Below are positions 43,432-51,373 of a stretch of 64,000 nt of DNA, piece after piece. Source of the stretch: VAXT01 sp035318925 (lineage in GTDB: Bacteria; Actinomycetota; Thermoleophilia; Gaiellales; Gaiellaceae); the NCBI GenBank assembly GCA_035318925.1, contig DATHDS010000036.1, positions 1 through 64,000 on the forward strand, given 5' to 3'. Below the pieces are notes generated by a model. The model was not told the origin of the DNA and did no database searches. It was given only the letters and a program-made list of their open reading frames with translations. Position 1 is the stretch's first letter, and every line of letters begins with the position of its first letter. The position numbers and the translations under genes were made by a program.

Positions 43432-44213
43432 CGACGGAGCTCCGAAAGCTCCTCGCGCTCGTAGACGAGCGGCGTGAGGCAGTCCGCGCCTACCTCGACT
43501 GGGCCCGCGCGAACGACAACGAGAGGTCGTTCCGCATGCGCGAGCGCCCGGACATCCCGGACGCCGCCGAGGCTGCCGCGCTCTTCCCGGAGGGATGGTG
43601 GGGGCTGGTCGTCTTCACCTGCTTCGGCTCGTCGCTCGGGGTGAGGACAGTTGCCTCGGACTTCCAGCGTCCGCTGCCGCCGTCCGAGGCCGAGCGAGTC
43701 CACCTCCCGCGCGGCTCGATCGGAGACCACCGCATCCAGCCCGCCCACAAGGGCGCGAAGCAGGCGCTCGTCGCCGCCTGCCCGATCACGAGCTCTTCCA
43801 CGAGGTGCTCCACTCCAACGAGGACTTCGACACCCGCTACCGCCGCCTGCGGCGCAGCGCCCATGGGCGCTACCGCCGCCTGCGGCGCAGCGCCCATGCG
43901 CCAGTGGGGTCGGACGACCTCGTTCGACGTTCTCCTCCGTGCCGGCGTTCTCGGGATCGGCGGCCAGCACTACCAGCCCGACTACGCCTACCTCGGCGGG
44001 AGTACGGGCCCGAAGGCCGGGTTCACCGGCGTCTGGGGCGTGACGCTCTACGACGATCAGGCCGTCGCCTGGGCCGAGGCGCTCCTGCGGCTATGGACGC
44101 GGGAATGGCCAGCGGTCGCCGCACGCGTCGGGATCGAGTGGGAGAAGCCGCCGCTCGAGCCCTGCGACCAGGAGAACTTCCTCTGCGTCTACCAGGAGGG
44201 GCGCTACGCATAG
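43432..44213 (+). pseudogene. Unknown protein with internal duplication and frameshifts
   Basis: Coding sense is clear in three blocks. Block 1: ALVDERREAVRAYLDWARAN and MRERPDIPDAAEAAALFPEG. Block 2, in another frame at about 43788-43895: DHELFHEVLHSNEDFDTRYR, then an 11-codon tandem duplication (RYRRLRRSAHG/A; 33 bases, 43835-43900). Block 3, back in the first frame: MRQWGRTTSFDVLLRAGVLG, GGSTGPKAGFTGVWGV and EPCDQENFLCVYQEGRYA. The first frame stays open throughout by chance. It may be a frameshifted gene; the family is not recognised with confidence. Confidence 0.5.
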
Positions 44214-44309
44214 CCGCGTGTGCGGTGTCCGCCTCGAGACTCCGGCCTGCCGCTCCGCTTCCGTCAAACGAATGGCGACGTCGGTCACCAGCGCCTTGGC
44301 CCCCCGGAG

Positions 44310-44639
44310 ATGGCCACCGACGTGCTGCCGCTGAACATGTTCCCGGTCGTCTTCCCGAGCGAGATCCAGAAGGACGTCGTCTACTCGCTGCTGCACAGCG
44401 ACGAGCTGTGGGAGGAGATGCAGGAGCGGGCGCGCGAGCTAGCGCCCGCACGGGTGCACAACGGCGCGGCGAAGCGAGAGAATGAACGCGGACCACCGAC
44501 AGAGAGCCGTTCTACCGGCGCTGCTACCAAACTGAGCAGATCTCTCATCGTCCGAGCTCGCCCAATTGCGCTGAACAAATGGAATGTGAGTCAGACTGGG
44601 GTCGGCAGTTCGATATCGCACCCAGGAGGTCGGCACTAG
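44310..44639 (+). CDS. Short hypothetical frame, doubtful
   Basis: The first 60 codons look coding (MATDVLPLNMFPVVFPSEIQ, YSLLHSDELWEEMQERAREL), while the rest is low-complexity. It follows the broken gene at 43.4-44.2 kb by about 95 bases and may be the truncated start of its operon partner. No ribosome-binding site stands out and no family is recognised. Confidence 0.35.
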   Translation: MATDVLPLNMFPVVFPSEIQKDVVYSLLHSDELWEEMQERARELAPARVHNGAAKRENERGPPTESRSTGAATKLSRSLIVRARPIALNKWNVSQTGVGSSISHPGGRH

Positions 44640-44652
44640 ACGTCGCCGAGCT

Positions 44653-45843
44653 TCACTCCAACTCCGGATTCGGAGCGTGACGCTGCTCAGTAGTGGTGTC
44701 TCCCCGGCATCGAATAGCCGCGTCGATCGCGTCGCGAACGGCTAGGTACGTCTCAGGGAACCTCACCGCCGCCCCCGCCGCGCGGTAGTGCCGGCCCCCG
44801 ACCAGCTTGACGATGTACGCGCGTGTCGAGTCGCGTTTCTCCTCGGACAGTTGAAACTTCGGCTCGGAGCCACCGCATGTGCAATGGCGGAACGCGTCCG
44901 CTTTGTCCAGCGCATCGAAGGTCTTCAGGCGCTGGCGCAGGGAGATCCGAACGTCAGCCGACAGCATCGTTCGCCAAAGAGGGGCGTCGAGAGCGTCGGT
45001 CCTTTTCGCGTTGGGTTGGTTTCCGTTCCGAGTTGCCGAAACCGCGTGTTCAACCCCAGCGCGGACGACGGCTTCGGTTGCTTTCCACGTCTCCGCGTAC
45101 ATCATCCACGGTTCGAGCCGTTCGCCACGCGCCAGAGCGCGCACCACTTCGGCAAGTTCGGCGTCGCCCTTCATCTGCAAGAGCCCCACCTCGCTCAGTT
45201 CGTCGATCCACCCACGGAACTCGGCACCGTCACGTGCGGCACGCGTTGTGAAACATGCACACCACACTGTTCTACCCGCGCGCCAACGGGTCAACGTCGT
45301 CCGCGCTCGTATCCGTTCGTCCACGCTGACTGTCGGATCATCGGACTTAACGATCGCTGCCAGAAACAGGGCGGGGTCGAACTCATCGGGAGCGATGAGT
45401 TCGAGCGACTCCCGCTGGTGCCTCAGCCCGATTTCCTCGAGGAGGTTCGAACAAGGAGTGTCTTGAAGGTCAGGATCGACGGCTGAATCGAGTGCTGGCG
45501 GCCGCGGCGGCGGCCGGGACTGGAAATGTTCGACGGTCTTGAGGAGTCGCGTGTTCAGCCGCAGCCGGAGGTTGATCATGTTCCTCGGCTGGCCGCCGCG
45601 GCCGCGGAGCCCGTCCTCTTCGAGAGTTTGATCCATCGCGTCACGAAGCACGATGAAGCGTGCGATCTCGCTCTTGAGGAGATCGTTGATCAGCTGCTCT
45701 GGATCAAGCGGTGCAAGCGCTCGCTCCGCTTCCTCGATCCGCGACGCGACCAGATCAGCCGAGTAGATCCCGGTCTTGACGGCGTTCTTATTGCCGTGCT
45801 GTGCGGCGACGAGAGTTTTGGGATGACCTTGCTGATTCAACAC
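44653..45843 (-). CDS. Terminase-small-subunit-like / mobile-element hypothetical protein
   Basis: About 396 residues from GTG 45843, with AAGGG six bases before it. The opening QHGNKNAVKTGIYSADLVA is the HGN-AxKxGxYS pattern often found at the start of terminase-small-subunit-like proteins and similar proteins in integrated elements. The remaining 350 residues are helical and acidic, with two CxC-type pairs (WCACF, CTCGG). It is followed on the element side by a helix-turn-helix gene and a recombinase, so it is probably element-borne. True packaging function is unproven: no large terminase is present. Confidence 0.65.
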   Translation of the reverse strand: MLNQQGHPKTLVAAQHGNKNAVKTGIYSADLVASRIEEAERALAPLDPEQLINDLLKSEIARFIVLRDAMDQTLEEDGLRGRGGQPRNMINLRLRLNTRLLKTVEHFQSRPPPRPPALDSAVDPDLQDTPCSNLLEEIGLRHQRESLELIAPDEFDPALFLAAIVKSDDPTVSVDERIRARTTLTRWRAGRTVWCACFTTRAARDGAEFRGWIDELSEVGLLQMKGDAELAEVVRALARGERLEPWMMYAETWKATEAVVRAGVEHAVSATRNGNQPNAKRTDALDAPLWRTMLSADVRISLRQRLKTFDALDKADAFRHCTCGGSEPKFQLSEEKRDSTRAYIVKLVGGRHYRAAGAAVRFPETYLAVRDAIDAAIRCRGDTTTEQRHAPNPELE

Positions 45844-45988
45844 TGAGACCCTTAACAGTGGAGTCGGATGGCGCGGGTCTAGCTTCCCCGGTCTCGACAA
45901 CCGGAGGCCGCTGCCTCGGCTGCTCGCCTGTCCCGCGACGGTGCACCTCGTCTCGACCCGAGGACATCAGCCAGGTCATTCGTCGTTG

Positions 45989-46195
45989 CTAGCGGCGGGG
46001 TGGTCGGCCGCGCCGCACGGGCGCGCTGCTTATCCACTTCTCGACGTCCGCCTCTAACCAGATCGGGCCCATCGCCAGCTGGGCTGCTGGTCTAGGAAAG
46101 TCACTGCGCGCCGCGTACCGAGAGGCGGTCCTCTTGCTCACTCCAAGAAGCTCGGCGACTTCCGACAGCCCGAGGAGTCGAAGCTCCGACGCCAT
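45989..46195 (-). CDS. AlpA/excisionase-type helix-turn-helix protein
   Basis: The 68-residue protein reads LRLLGLSEVAELLGVSKRTA and SRYAARSDFPRPAAQLAMGP, then IWLEADVEKWISSAP, the MerR-like helix-turn-helix with a short wing typical of AlpA regulators and excisionases. It is divergent from the tyrosine recombinase, 69 bases away, so it probably controls the recombinase gene or helps excision. Confidence 0.85.
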   Translation of the reverse strand: MASELRLLGLSEVAELLGVSKRTASRYAARSDFPRPAAQLAMGPIWLEADVEKWISSAPVRRGRPPRR

Positions 46196-46249
46196 GAGCG
46201 CAGACTATGGGCGAAATGCCGCCGCCGCCCGTCCCTCGGGTAATGTGAC

Positions 46250-46270
46250 TATAATGTAGACACATTGTCT
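46250..46270 (+). promoter_or_regulatory. Recombinase promoter -10 and palindrome
   Basis: TATAAT (46250-46255) is a perfect -10 hexamer ten bases before the TTG start of the recombinase. The palindrome AGACACATTGTCT (46258-46270) covers the start codon. A leaderless or very short leader transcript controlled by the neighbouring AlpA-like protein is possible. Confidence 0.45.
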
Positions 46271-47287
46271 GGCCTCAGGAACTTCGGCACCGTGCAGTTG
46301 TTGGACGCATACGAATCTTTTCTCGTACGGCAAGGGCGGGCAGGCTCAACACGTGTTAAGTATGTCCACGGCGTCAGCGCGTTCCTCGAGTGGGCGGGGG
46401 ACAGAATCCGCGCCGAGATCACGCCCGTCGACGTTGACCTGTTTCTGTCGACCTGGGAGAGCGAGTGGGAGCAGCAGAGCGGTCGGCGGCCGTGCCGCGC
46501 GACTGTGCGCGCGCGGATCTCCGCACTTCGTAGCTTCTTTTGGTACCTCGAGCGCGCCGGGCTGTTGACCGATGTGCATGGTCGACCGGCGAAGAATCCA
46601 ATGGCCGGTGTCGTGGCGCCGGCGCTCGAGCAACGGCCGAACGACTTCTTGCGTCCTCTGGAGGACTCTGCACTCTTGGAGTGCGGCTCTCCGTCGGTTG
46701 AACGGATGGTTGTCTGGCTGTTGAGATGGACAGGCCTTCGTGTCTCAGAAGCCTGTGCGCTCAAACTCGAGGACGTCGATCTGACGTCGGGACGTGAGAG
46801 CCTCCTGGTCCGGAAGAGCAAGACGGCGGCGGGGGTTCGAACGATTCCGCTCGTGCCGTGCCTGGTTCCGGAGGTCGAGACGTGGTTGGCGGTGCTCCAG
46901 TCACGAGGAGCTACTTCACCCCAGGCGCCTTTGCTCTCGACCGCAACCGGCTCGGCGTTCAAACCGACGTTCGTCTGGCGGCTGGTGAAACGGGCTGGGG
47001 AGCGCGCGCAAGTTCGTCCGGTGGAATGTCTCTGCGGATCGCCCCTGCGTACGCGGCATGAGCGGGGTTGCCCCCGCACGAAGACCGGCGAGAACGTCTC
47101 GGCTATCACCCCTCACACGCTTCGCCGGACGTTTGGCTCCTACCTTGTGAACAAGGGTCTCAGGCTCGAGGTCATCAGCCGCCTGCTCGGACACTCAAGC
47201 ACGGTCGTCACCGAGCGTGCGTACGCCGAGCTGCTCGGAACGACGGTTCGCGACGAGCTCCTCGCCGTCCTCGATAACGTCGCCTGA
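46265..47287 (+). CDS. Tyrosine recombinase / integrase
   Basis: The 340-residue protein has an N-terminal SAM-like core-binding domain (about 8-100: LLDAYESFLVRQGRAGSTRV, ISALRSFFWYLERAGL) and the catalytic domain. Catalytic residues are visible: R159 in TGLRVSEA, a lysine near 184-186, H284 and R287 in PHTLRRTF, H310 in LLGHSS and Y320 in ERAYAEL. A Cys/His insert (C255, C257, H265, C269) may bind zinc. It should integrate or excise the adjacent element. It ends 143 bases from a tRNA half. Confidence 0.95.
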   Translation: MSGLRNFGTVQLLDAYESFLVRQGRAGSTRVKYVHGVSAFLEWAGDRIRAEITPVDVDLFLSTWESEWEQQSGRRPCRATVRARISALRSFFWYLERAGLLTDVHGRPAKNPMAGVVAPALEQRPNDFLRPLEDSALLECGSPSVERMVVWLLRWTGLRVSEACALKLEDVDLTSGRESLLVRKSKTAAGVRTIPLVPCLVPEVETWLAVLQSRGATSPQAPLLSTATGSAFKPTFVWRLVKRAGERAQVRPVECLCGSPLRTRHERGCPRTKTGENVSAITPHTLRRTFGSYLVNKGLRLEVISRLLGHSSTVVTERAYAELLGTTVRDELLAVLDNVA

Positions 47288-47430
47288 ACGAACGCGGCCA
47301 ACTCGGACAGCAAATGGTGCCGCGTCGTCGGAAGCGTGACGAGGACCTCACCAGGCCTCCGCGAGCAGTGGATAGAACGCATGGCTCCTCGGGGAGATTC
47401 GGCTCAAAAAGCGGGTTGAAGCGGCGTTTT

Positions 47431-47471
47431 GTCGTATAGAACCACTGCTCTATCCACTGAGCTACGGGGGC
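47431..47471 (-). tRNA. 5' half of a tRNA-Arg-like gene (truncated)
   Basis: The minus strand reads GCCCCCGTAGCTCAGTGGAT, AGAGCAGTGG and TTCTATACGAC. This is a 5' acceptor strand, a perfect D-arm and the start of the anticodon arm, most like tRNA-Arg. The sequence then leaves the tRNA pattern; no T-arm or matching 3' acceptor (CGGGGGC) follows. It is therefore a partial gene and probably the attachment-site half left by an integrated element next to the recombinase. Confidence 0.7.
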
Positions 47472-47497
47472 TCAGGAACAAAGGGTAGCCCTGGCTG

Positions 47498-47857
47498 CTA
47501 GACGTCGCCGACTTCGACGTGGCGCTCTTCGATGCACTCCAGCGCCCAGCGCTCGGCGGTTTCGATGAGGCGCCCGCGGAACTCGTCGAGGGCGTGGTCG
47601 TCCTCGGGCAGGTCGTCGCCCGGGACCTCGATCCGGACCTGGTGGAGCGAGGCTTCCGAGTGTGGGCCGATCTCGTGCCGCCCCTCCGCAACGATTGCGA
47701 CTTCGGTCACCTTCTCCATCAGAGCCCCGGCGAGGATGTCGATTTCAGCCGGTGTCGCCTCGCGTCCGGCGAACATGCCGAAGTTGACCCGAATCTCTAG
47801 GGCGGGCGGTTCGACGGTCCTCGTCGCGAAAGCGATTACCGGCTCGTATGACCCCAT
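47498..47857 (-). CDS. Conserved hypothetical protein
   Basis: The 119-residue soluble protein reads EIRVNFGMFAGREATPAEID and LMEKVTEVAIVAEGRHEIGP, then SEASLHQVRIEVPGDDLPED and RLIETAERWALECIEERHVE. It looks well preserved and lies in the first position of the denser part of the window. I recall similar proteins in Thermoleophilia genomes, but no function is known. Confidence 0.75.
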   Translation of the reverse strand: MGSYEPVIAFATRTVEPPALEIRVNFGMFAGREATPAEIDILAGALMEKVTEVAIVAEGRHEIGPHSEASLHQVRIEVPGDDLPEDDHALDEFRGRLIETAERWALECIEERHVEVGDV

Positions 47858-47888
47858 TCCTTTTCACGCGTTCCCCCTTTGCTGGAAG

Positions 47889-48638
47889 CTAACCCTCTTG
47901 CGGGACCCAGCGGAAGCGCCGCACCGCCAGAGCGCCTCCGATCAGGCCCCACGCCACGAGGACGGCCACGTCGCCGGGTCGGTTCCAGATCTGGTCGCCC
48001 TTGTTCATGACCGCGAACACGAGGTTGATGAAGTACGTCAGCGGCAGGACGTCGGCCACGGCTCGCAGGAAACCCGGGAACGTGCTCCGCTCGAAGAACG
48101 AGCCCGACAGGAAGAGCATCGGGAAGTAGATCGCGTTGACGACTGCCGAGGCTCCCTCGGCGCGGCGCACGAGCCCGGTGAGGCCGACTCCGAGTGCAGC
48201 GAACGCGGCGGCACCAAGCACGAGAGCGATGACGAGCGAGACGAGGTGGTCGGGGAACGACGCGCCGAAGACGGCCATGCCGAGGGCGATGATCGCGACG
48301 GCCTGGACGAGGAAAGCGGTCATCGTCGTCGTCAGCACCGCGAGCAGGTAGATCGGAGCGGGGAGCGGCGTCGAGCGCAGCCGCTTGAGGATCCCCTCCT
48401 CGCGCCGGATCACGAGGACAATCGTCAGCCCGGCGAACGCGGTCGCCACGACCCCGTACCCGAGCGTCCCCGTGAGCAGGTAGTTCGAGCCCTTCACGCC
48501 CTGGATCCTCTGGTCGCCGTACGCGAACCCAAGCAGCAGGAAGAGGATCATCGGCAGCAGGAAGGTGAAGAAGGCGAGCTCGCGGCTCCGCGAGTAGAGC
48601 CGCATCTCGTATCGAAGCTCGTGCAGGAAGAGGCTCAC
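47889..48638 (-). CDS. ABC-2 type transporter permease
   Basis: The 249-residue protein has six membrane helices: FFTFLLPMILFLLLGFAYG, YGVVATAFAGLTIVLVI, LTTTMTAFLVQAVAIIALGM, ALVLGAAAFAALGVGLTG, NAIYFPMLFLSGSFFERSTF and VAVLVAWGLIGGALAV. The block RREEGILKRLRSTPLPAPIY is the family cytoplasmic motif. It overlaps the ATPase gene by four bases (ATGA). With the ATPase it forms a drug- or lipid-type exporter. Confidence 0.93.
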   Translation of the reverse strand: MSLFLHELRYEMRLYSRSRELAFFTFLLPMILFLLLGFAYGDQRIQGVKGSNYLLTGTLGYGVVATAFAGLTIVLVIRREEGILKRLRSTPLPAPIYLLAVLTTTMTAFLVQAVAIIALGMAVFGASFPDHLVSLVIALVLGAAAFAALGVGLTGLVRRAEGASAVVNAIYFPMLFLSGSFFERSTFPGFLRAVADVLPLTYFINLVFAVMNKGDQIWNRPGDVAVLVAWGLIGGALAVRRFRWVPQEG

Positions 48639-49486
48639 TCCGCAGCCTCGTCCGTGAGCGAGAGGTAGACCTCTTCGAGGCTCGGGCGCCGTACCTCGAG
48701 CGCCTCGAGCTCGCGGCCCTCCGCAATTGCCTGTGCGGTGAGGTCATGCAGGGCACGGGTCGGCTCCTCGGTGCGCAACACGACCTCCTGCCCGTCGCGC
48801 CGGTAGCGGATCTCGGTCGGCGGCAGCGCGCCGGTCAGCTCGCCCGGGCGTCCGATCGCGACGATCTGCCCGTCGCTCAGCACCGCCACCCGGTCGCAGA
48901 GGCGCTCGGCCTCGTCCAGGTAATGCGTGGTGAGCAGGATCGTCTTGCCGAGCGCGCGGAGCGCCGTGATCGACTCCCACGCGCGGCGCCTCGCCTGCGG
49001 GTCGAAGCCGGTCGTCGGCTCGTCGAGGAACAGGAGCTCCGGATCGCCGACCAGCGCCAGGCCGAGGTCGAGCCGGCGCCTCTGCCCGCCGGAGAGCTTT
49101 CGGACATGCACATCCCGCTTCGCCTCGAGCCCGATCAGCTCGACGACCTCGTCGATGCCCCGCGGCTGCTCGTAGTAGCCGGCGAACAGCGCGAGGCTCT
49201 CGGCGACGCTCAGCGACTGATACATCGCCGAGGATTGGAGGACGACGCCGATCCGCTCTCGCCAGCGCTGACCCGCCTTGGCCGGATCCACGCCGAGCAC
49301 CGTCACCGATCCGCTGTCGCGCTTCCGGTAGCCCTCGAGAATCTCGACGGTCGTCGTCTTGCCCGCTCCGTTCGGCCCGAGGAGGCCGAAGATCTCGCCG
49401 GCGGCGATCTCGAAGCTCGCGCCGCGGAGCGCTTCCAGGTCTCCGTAGGACTTGCGCAGGTCCGAGACGACTACGGCGTTCGACAT
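48635..49486 (-). CDS. ABC transporter ATP-binding protein
   Basis: The 283-residue ATPase has Walker A GLLGPNGAGKTTTVEIL, Q-loop GVVLQSSAMYQ, signature KLSGGQRRRLDLGLA, Walker B LLFLDEPTTGFDPQARR and H-loop TTHYLDEAERLCDR. A C-terminal extension of about 70 residues is typical of DrrA-like ATPases. It is divergent from a PadR regulator and shares an operator region with it. Confidence 0.96.
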   Translation of the reverse strand: MSNAVVVSDLRKSYGDLEALRGASFEIAAGEIFGLLGPNGAGKTTTVEILEGYRKRDSGSVTVLGVDPAKAGQRWRERIGVVLQSSAMYQSLSVAESLALFAGYYEQPRGIDEVVELIGLEAKRDVHVRKLSGGQRRRLDLGLALVGDPELLFLDEPTTGFDPQARRRAWESITALRALGKTILLTTHYLDEAERLCDRVAVLSDGQIVAIGRPGELTGALPPTEIRYRRDGQEVVLRTEEPTRALHDLTAQAIAEGRELEALEVRRPSLEEVYLSLTDEAAE

Positions 49487-49525
49487 ATCTGGTAGATATG
49501 ATCTATATTGCTGGCAGATATGTCA
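49485..49525. promoter_or_regulatory. PadR operator region
   Basis: ATATCTGGTAGATAT (49485-49499) is a 6-3-6 palindrome overlapping the ATPase start codon. A second half-site, GGCAGATATG (49513-49522), overlaps the PadR start. The outer arms GACATATCT and AGATATGTC form a 9-bp inverted repeat across the whole gap. PadR probably binds here and represses both genes. Confidence 0.6.
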
Positions 49526-50125
49526 AGCCTGACCCCGACCGCGCGCGTGATCCTCGGCATGCTCAAGCTTGGCATGCGCACAGGCTACGACGTGAAGAAG
49601 GCGATCGACACCTCGACCCGCTTCTTCTGGACGGCGAGCTACGGGCAGATCTACCCCGAGCTGAAGCGACTCCGCAAGGCTGGCCTCGTGCACGCGAAAC
49701 AGGAGCCGCGCGGGCGTGTCAAGCGCACGCTCTACTCGCTGACGCCGAAGGGCGAGCGTGCTCTGCACGACTGGCTGACCGACAGCGAGAACGTGCTCTT
49801 CGAGGTGCGCGACGAGGGGCTGCTCCGCCTCTTCTTCGGCGACCTCCTCTCGCGGGAAGAGGTGCTGGCGAACCTGCGGGTGCAGCAGGAGCTGTTCGAG
49901 ATCGTCCTGGCCCGGTTCCACGAGATCGAGGTCGACGCGCGCGAGGGATTCGCCGACGAGACGCAGCTCTATCCTTATCTCGCCCTGCGCTACGGCCTCG
50001 ACTTCATCACCTGGTCCCGCGACTGGTACGCCAAAGCGGCGCGCCAGATCGAGTCCGGCGAGCCGTTAGTCCAGCTCGAGGACGGCGAGGCCGGCGGGCG
50101 GAAACGCGGGCTCGCTGCCGGTTAG
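49520..50125 (+). CDS. PadR-family transcriptional regulator
   Basis: About 201 residues from ATG 49520. The winged helix-turn-helix is at 5-80 (SLTPTARVILGMLKLGMRTG, YDVKKAIDTSTRFFWTASYG, QIYPELKRLRKAGLVHAKQE) and the Vir-type C-terminal helices at about 100-185. PadR proteins sense small molecules and repress nearby exporters; the divergent ABC exporter is the natural target. Its last 60 bases overlap the end of the phosphatase gene on the other strand. Confidence 0.93.
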   Translation: MSSLTPTARVILGMLKLGMRTGYDVKKAIDTSTRFFWTASYGQIYPELKRLRKAGLVHAKQEPRGRVKRTLYSLTPKGERALHDWLTDSENVLFEVRDEGLLRLFFGDLLSREEVLANLRVQQELFEIVLARFHEIEVDAREGFADETQLYPYLALRYGLDFITWSRDWYAKAARQIESGEPLVQLEDGEAGGRKRGLAAG

Positions 50126-50458
50126 CGCAGCCGCGATCTGACTGCAGTCCGGCTGGTGGCCGACGACGACGACCCGCTCCCCGCGGCCCTCGACGACGGC
50201 GCGGACGTCCTCGACGCTCGCTCCGGGCGCCAGGCGCTCGTCGGGCTCGGCCTCGAGCTCGAGCGCCTGGGCCAGCTCGCCGCCCGTCTCGCGTGCGCGT
50301 AGGAGCGGGCTCGTCAGGACCGCGTCCGGGCGCGCATTCTCGTCCCGCAGCCGCTCGCCGAGCGCGCGGGCCTGATCGCGCCCCTCGGGCGTCAGCGGGC
50401 GAAGGTCATCGGGCTCCCCCGGCGCGGCCTGGGCATGGCGGACGAGGTAGAGGCGCAC
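50066..50458 (-). CDS. SixA-like histidine phosphatase
   Basis: The 130-residue protein has the phosphohistidine motif YLVRHAQAAPGE (RHG variant) and the second histidine in VVVVGHQPDCSQIAAAL, with RARETGGELAQAL between them. It belongs to the short histidine phosphatase family, whose members remove phosphate from proteins or small molecules. The 3' ends of this gene and the PadR gene overlap by 60 bases on opposite strands. Confidence 0.9.
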   Translation of the reverse strand: MRLYLVRHAQAAPGEPDDLRPLTPEGRDQARALGERLRDENARPDAVLTSPLLRARETGGELAQALELEAEPDERLAPGASVEDVRAVVEGRGERVVVVGHQPDCSQIAAALTGSEPAFPPAGLAVLELD

Positions 50459-50483
50459 GGTGCGTGAGGATAGCCTTGCCGAG

Positions 50484-51329
50484 ATGTCGCGCCACCGTTA
50501 CGTCGTCGCAGACGTCTTCACGGACACGCCGCTCCAGGGCAACCAGGTAGCGGTCTTCACCGACGCGCGCGACATCCCCGAGGAGCAGCTCCAGCCGATC
50601 GCGCGCGAGATGAACTTCTCGGAGACCGCCTTCGTCTACAAGCCCGAGGGCGAGGGCCACGCGCGCGTCCGGATCTTCACCCCGGCGACGGAGGTGCCGT
50701 TTGCGGGGCATCCGATCCTCGGCACCGCATTCGTCCTCGCCGGGCCGCTTCAGCTCGAGGAGATTCGCCTGGAGACGCTTCAGGGGATCGTGCCCGTCCG
50801 GCTCGAGCGCGACGAGCTGCGCATCGTCTTCGGGCGGATGGAGCAGCCGCTGCCGACCATCGAGCCCTACGAGGGAGAGGCGCAGCTGCTCGCGGCGCTC
50901 GGGGTCGAGCGCTCGGAGCTGCCCGTCGAGGTCTACGACAACGGGATCCGCCACGTCTACGTGACGCTGGAGTCGGAGGAGGCGGTCGCCGCGTTGCGCC
51001 CGGAGCTCTCGCGGCTCGGCGACCTGGACGCGGTGCTCGGCGTCAACTGCATCGCGGGCTCGGGCACGAACTGGAAGACGAGGATGTTCGCGCCCGCCGG
51101 GGGCGTTCCCGAGGATCCGGCGACGGGCTCGGCCGCAGGCCCGCTCGCGCTGCACCTCGCCCGGCACGGGCGCATCGGGTTCGGCGACGAGATCGAGATC
51201 TCGCAGGGAGTAGAGATCGGGCGGCCCTCGACGCTCTTTGCCCGCGTCGACGGCTCGGCGGATCAGCTCGAGCGCGTCGAGGTCGGCGGCTCGGCCGTGA
51301 TCGTCGGGCGCGGCGAGCTCAAGCTCTAG
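50484..51329 (+). CDS. PhzF-family isomerase
   Basis: The 281-residue protein starts at ATG 50484. The N-terminal domain has YVVADVFTDTPLQGNQVAVF, EMNFSETAFVYKP (the catalytic glutamate in NFSETAFV), RIFTPATEVPFAGHPILGTA and a duplicated second half with GVPEDPATGSAAGPLALHLA. It is a diaminopimelate-epimerase-like fold that isomerises a substrate of unknown identity; phenazine synthesis is not implied. It looks complete. Confidence 0.93.
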   Translation: MSRHRYVVADVFTDTPLQGNQVAVFTDARDIPEEQLQPIAREMNFSETAFVYKPEGEGHARVRIFTPATEVPFAGHPILGTAFVLAGPLQLEEIRLETLQGIVPVRLERDELRIVFGRMEQPLPTIEPYEGEAQLLAALGVERSELPVEVYDNGIRHVYVTLESEEAVAALRPELSRLGDLDAVLGVNCIAGSGTNWKTRMFAPAGGVPEDPATGSAAGPLALHLARHGRIGFGDEIEISQGVEIGRPSTLFARVDGSADQLERVEVGGSAVIVGRGELKL

Positions 51330-51373
51330 CAGGCGCTGGACAACCGCCTCGTTTTCTTCGCACAATCCGCTCC

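Noticed and set aside
43830..43900. CRISPR-like or VNTR array
   Set aside because: There are only two tandem units of 33 bases without spacers. It is a simple in-frame duplication.
44653..45843. Prophage packaging module
   Set aside because: The terminase-like opening motif occurs without any large terminase, portal, capsid or tail gene nearby.
47288..47471. Group I intron or intact tRNA with an intron at the anticodon
   Set aside because: The 3' half of the tRNA (T-arm and acceptor complement) does not appear in the next several hundred bases on that strand.
49498..50550. 350-codon plus-strand frame overlapping PadR and the phosphatase
   Set aside because: It reads as arginine-rich low-complexity sequence out of frame with PadR, a product of high GC content.
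50484..51329. Phenazine biosynthesis
   Set aside because: PhzF-like proteins are widespread isomerases, and no other phz gene is present.
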